This document shows positions 19,166 through 20,202 of a stretch of 20,202 bases of DNA, one piece after another. Position numbers and translations under genes: made by a program. Positions within the stretch are counted from its first letter, which is position 1; every line of letters starts with the position of its first letter. The notes under the pieces are model-generated. The model did not search any database and was not told where the DNA came from. It saw only the letters and a list, made by a program, of their open reading frames with translations. Source of the DNA: Welwitschia mirabilis (Eukaryota > Gnetophyta > Gnetopsida > Welwitschiales); NCBI GenBank assembly GCA_051453625.1, contig JBOZIK010000001.1, positions 196,514,358 through 196,534,559 on the forward strand, read 5' to 3'.

Positions 19166-19444
19166 ATGGCCAAAAAAGTAAAGGCAATATCATGTTCTCC
19201 AGTATTGCTCTCCAGAAGAGACGATAAATTGCGAGGCGAGATCGAGATTGTGTCATCGTGCTCCTTGTGTCCAGAGGGTCAAAGGGATATCTTCTTTTCT
19301 CAGTTCCTGCTATGTAAAAGTAGAGAACTATCTGGGGACGCGGGTGTTTTCCAGCCTCTGAGTCTGTTTCTTTTGGTTTTTGTATTGGGTTGGTTTTCTA
19401 ACACTATAGAAATGAAAATCCATAAATTTTCATTAAGAAACTAG
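19166..19444 (+). CDS. 92-codon ORF of unknown function, doubtful
   Basis: Opens at ATG 19166 and ends TAG 19442-19444. The start MAKKVKAISCSPVLLSRRD is basic. The middle has four Cys (SCSLC and others). A hydrophobic run, LSLFLLVFVLGWF (about residues 65-77), could be one membrane segment. It is the longest clean frame in the GC-richer block. No family is recognised. Short open frames of this kind are common in plant mitochondrial DNA, mostly chimeric or chance. A GAGGGGGCCCTC palindrome follows directly at 19445. I think chance is more likely than a working gene. Confidence 0.2.
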   Translation: MAKKVKAISCSPVLLSRRDDKLRGEIEIVSSCSLCPEGQRDIFFSQFLLCKSRELSGDAGVFQPLSLFLLVFVLGWFSNTIEMKIHKFSLRN

Positions 19445-20202
19445 GGAGGGGGCCCTCATAAGATGCAGGCGAGTCATTATTCTGAAGCTTTTACTAACTA
19501 TAAGACCTAGAGCTTTTCTAGGTTGATTTGCATTTCTCAGATGAGCAGATGACATTGTTTGATCGCCCACCAAGGGCTAACAGTCTGGGATGGAGTCTCT
19601 TGAAAGGGAATGGTAATTGAATAATCATCTCGACCTATGGACTTATGGGCAAGGTCTTCCTCTACAAATGACTAAAGTGAGATCAAGAGGTGTGTTTTTC
19701 AGATGTAGCATCCTACACTGTATTGTAGGTCTATGCAGCATGATCTTTTGGCCCATCATAAAGTGCTTTTGGTTTAGTTCTTAGATTGATGCTCAGTGTG
19801 ATAGGAGGTTGTGGTAGAGATTCCAGGCCTAGAATGTTTTTCTAACTGTTGATTAAATGCTCAGTTACCCAGGGATGATATGAAATTGGCCTTTTATTGA
19901 AGGCATGCTAACACTAGAGATTAAATATTTTTAGTATGTGTTTTCTCTAGGGCCTATTTCTTTCTCTCACAGTTCCTAACGGAGTGGAGCAGTATCGCAT
20001 ACCAATAGAATTTTGATTTCTCCCAGGCTCTCAGAGGGAAGACTGATTTCTCAAAGTGCCTCCATTCTAAGAAAGTCCATTCTGGTTATAGAGACAGAGT
20101 TTTCTTAATGAATCAGTATTGATTTGAGCAGAGACGAAATTAATATAGCCTGCGTCCAGATGATCTGGGAACACGTTGTAGTAGCCAACGGTATGCGGAG
20201 GA

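Larger units (their letters stand above)
17336..20202. other. GC-richer block, possibly mitochondrial-derived
   Basis: Nearly 2.9 kb at roughly 40-45% GC (one 60-base line counted 25 G/C) against much lower values upstream. No retroelement domain, RNA gene or known organellar gene is recognised. Low repetitiveness, balanced strands, runs such as GGGGGCCCC and small perfect hairpins resemble plant mitochondrial intergenic DNA, which also often carries zf-RVT LINE scraps. That origin is inference by texture only. Alternatives are a younger, less deaminated nuclear region or the remains of an unrecognised transposon. Confidence 0.35.

Noticed and set aside
20120-20202. Possible group II intron domain V start at the window end
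   Set aside because: GGTATGCGGAGGA loosely recalls domain V, but pairing cannot be shown because the window ends there and the preceding bases do not fit.

Overview
The window looks like nuclear DNA of a land plant, most likely a seed plant with a large, repeat-rich genome. The evidence is two retrotransposon families with plant hallmarks. One is a Ty1/copia element with an initiator-Met-tRNA primer site, a CCHC knuckle and a decayed DSGAS protease motif. The other is a plant L1-type LINE with a gag-like ORF1, an AP-endonuclease, a reverse transcriptase and a C-terminal zf-RVT knuckle. No intact host gene and no RNA gene were found. The species cannot be named from this sequence. There are four N runs: 284-485, 4709-4808, 5861-6438 and 10556-10655. 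The two that are exactly 100 bases look like placeholders for gaps of unknown size.

Layout. Positions 1-3234 are AT-rich and mostly featureless, with two unidentified coding-like islands at 2392-2751 and 2932-3198. Positions 3235-5860 hold degraded copia sequence: an LTR with a TATA box, the primer-binding site, gag and the start of protease, then a 100-N gap, then a second overlapping copy of the gag-protease part. Positions 6461-6745 are a cluster of short imperfect palindromes in about 36-base units. Positions 7057-7557 are a decayed Lys-rich reading frame. Positions 7557-10555 and 10656-13656 are two direct copies of one 3-kb segment, separated by the other 100-N gap. Each copy ends in the 5' part of the LINE. 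In the second copy the LINE continues through endonuclease, reverse transcriptase and zf-RVT to about 16555.

At about 16555 the LINE meets the C-terminal part of a second, different LINE in the same orientation and frame. From there to the window end the base composition rises from roughly 25-33% to roughly 40-45% GC (judged by eye). After the second LINE fragment (to about 17335) there is nearly 3 kb of non-repetitive, GC-richer DNA with G/C-rich hairpins and no recognisable gene. It has the texture of plant mitochondrial intergenic DNA, so a nuclear mitochondrial insertion is possible but unproven.

Nothing here works together as an operon or pathway. The genes are dead retroelements. Their damage is dominated by C-to-T and G-to-A changes (Trp and Gln codons turned into stops, the primer site changed at two C positions), as expected from long-methylated DNA. 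The points most worth checking are the two duplications that each straddle a 100-N gap, the palindrome array, the composition break with two zf-RVT domains in tandem, and the unidentified coding islands near 2.4-3.2 kb.
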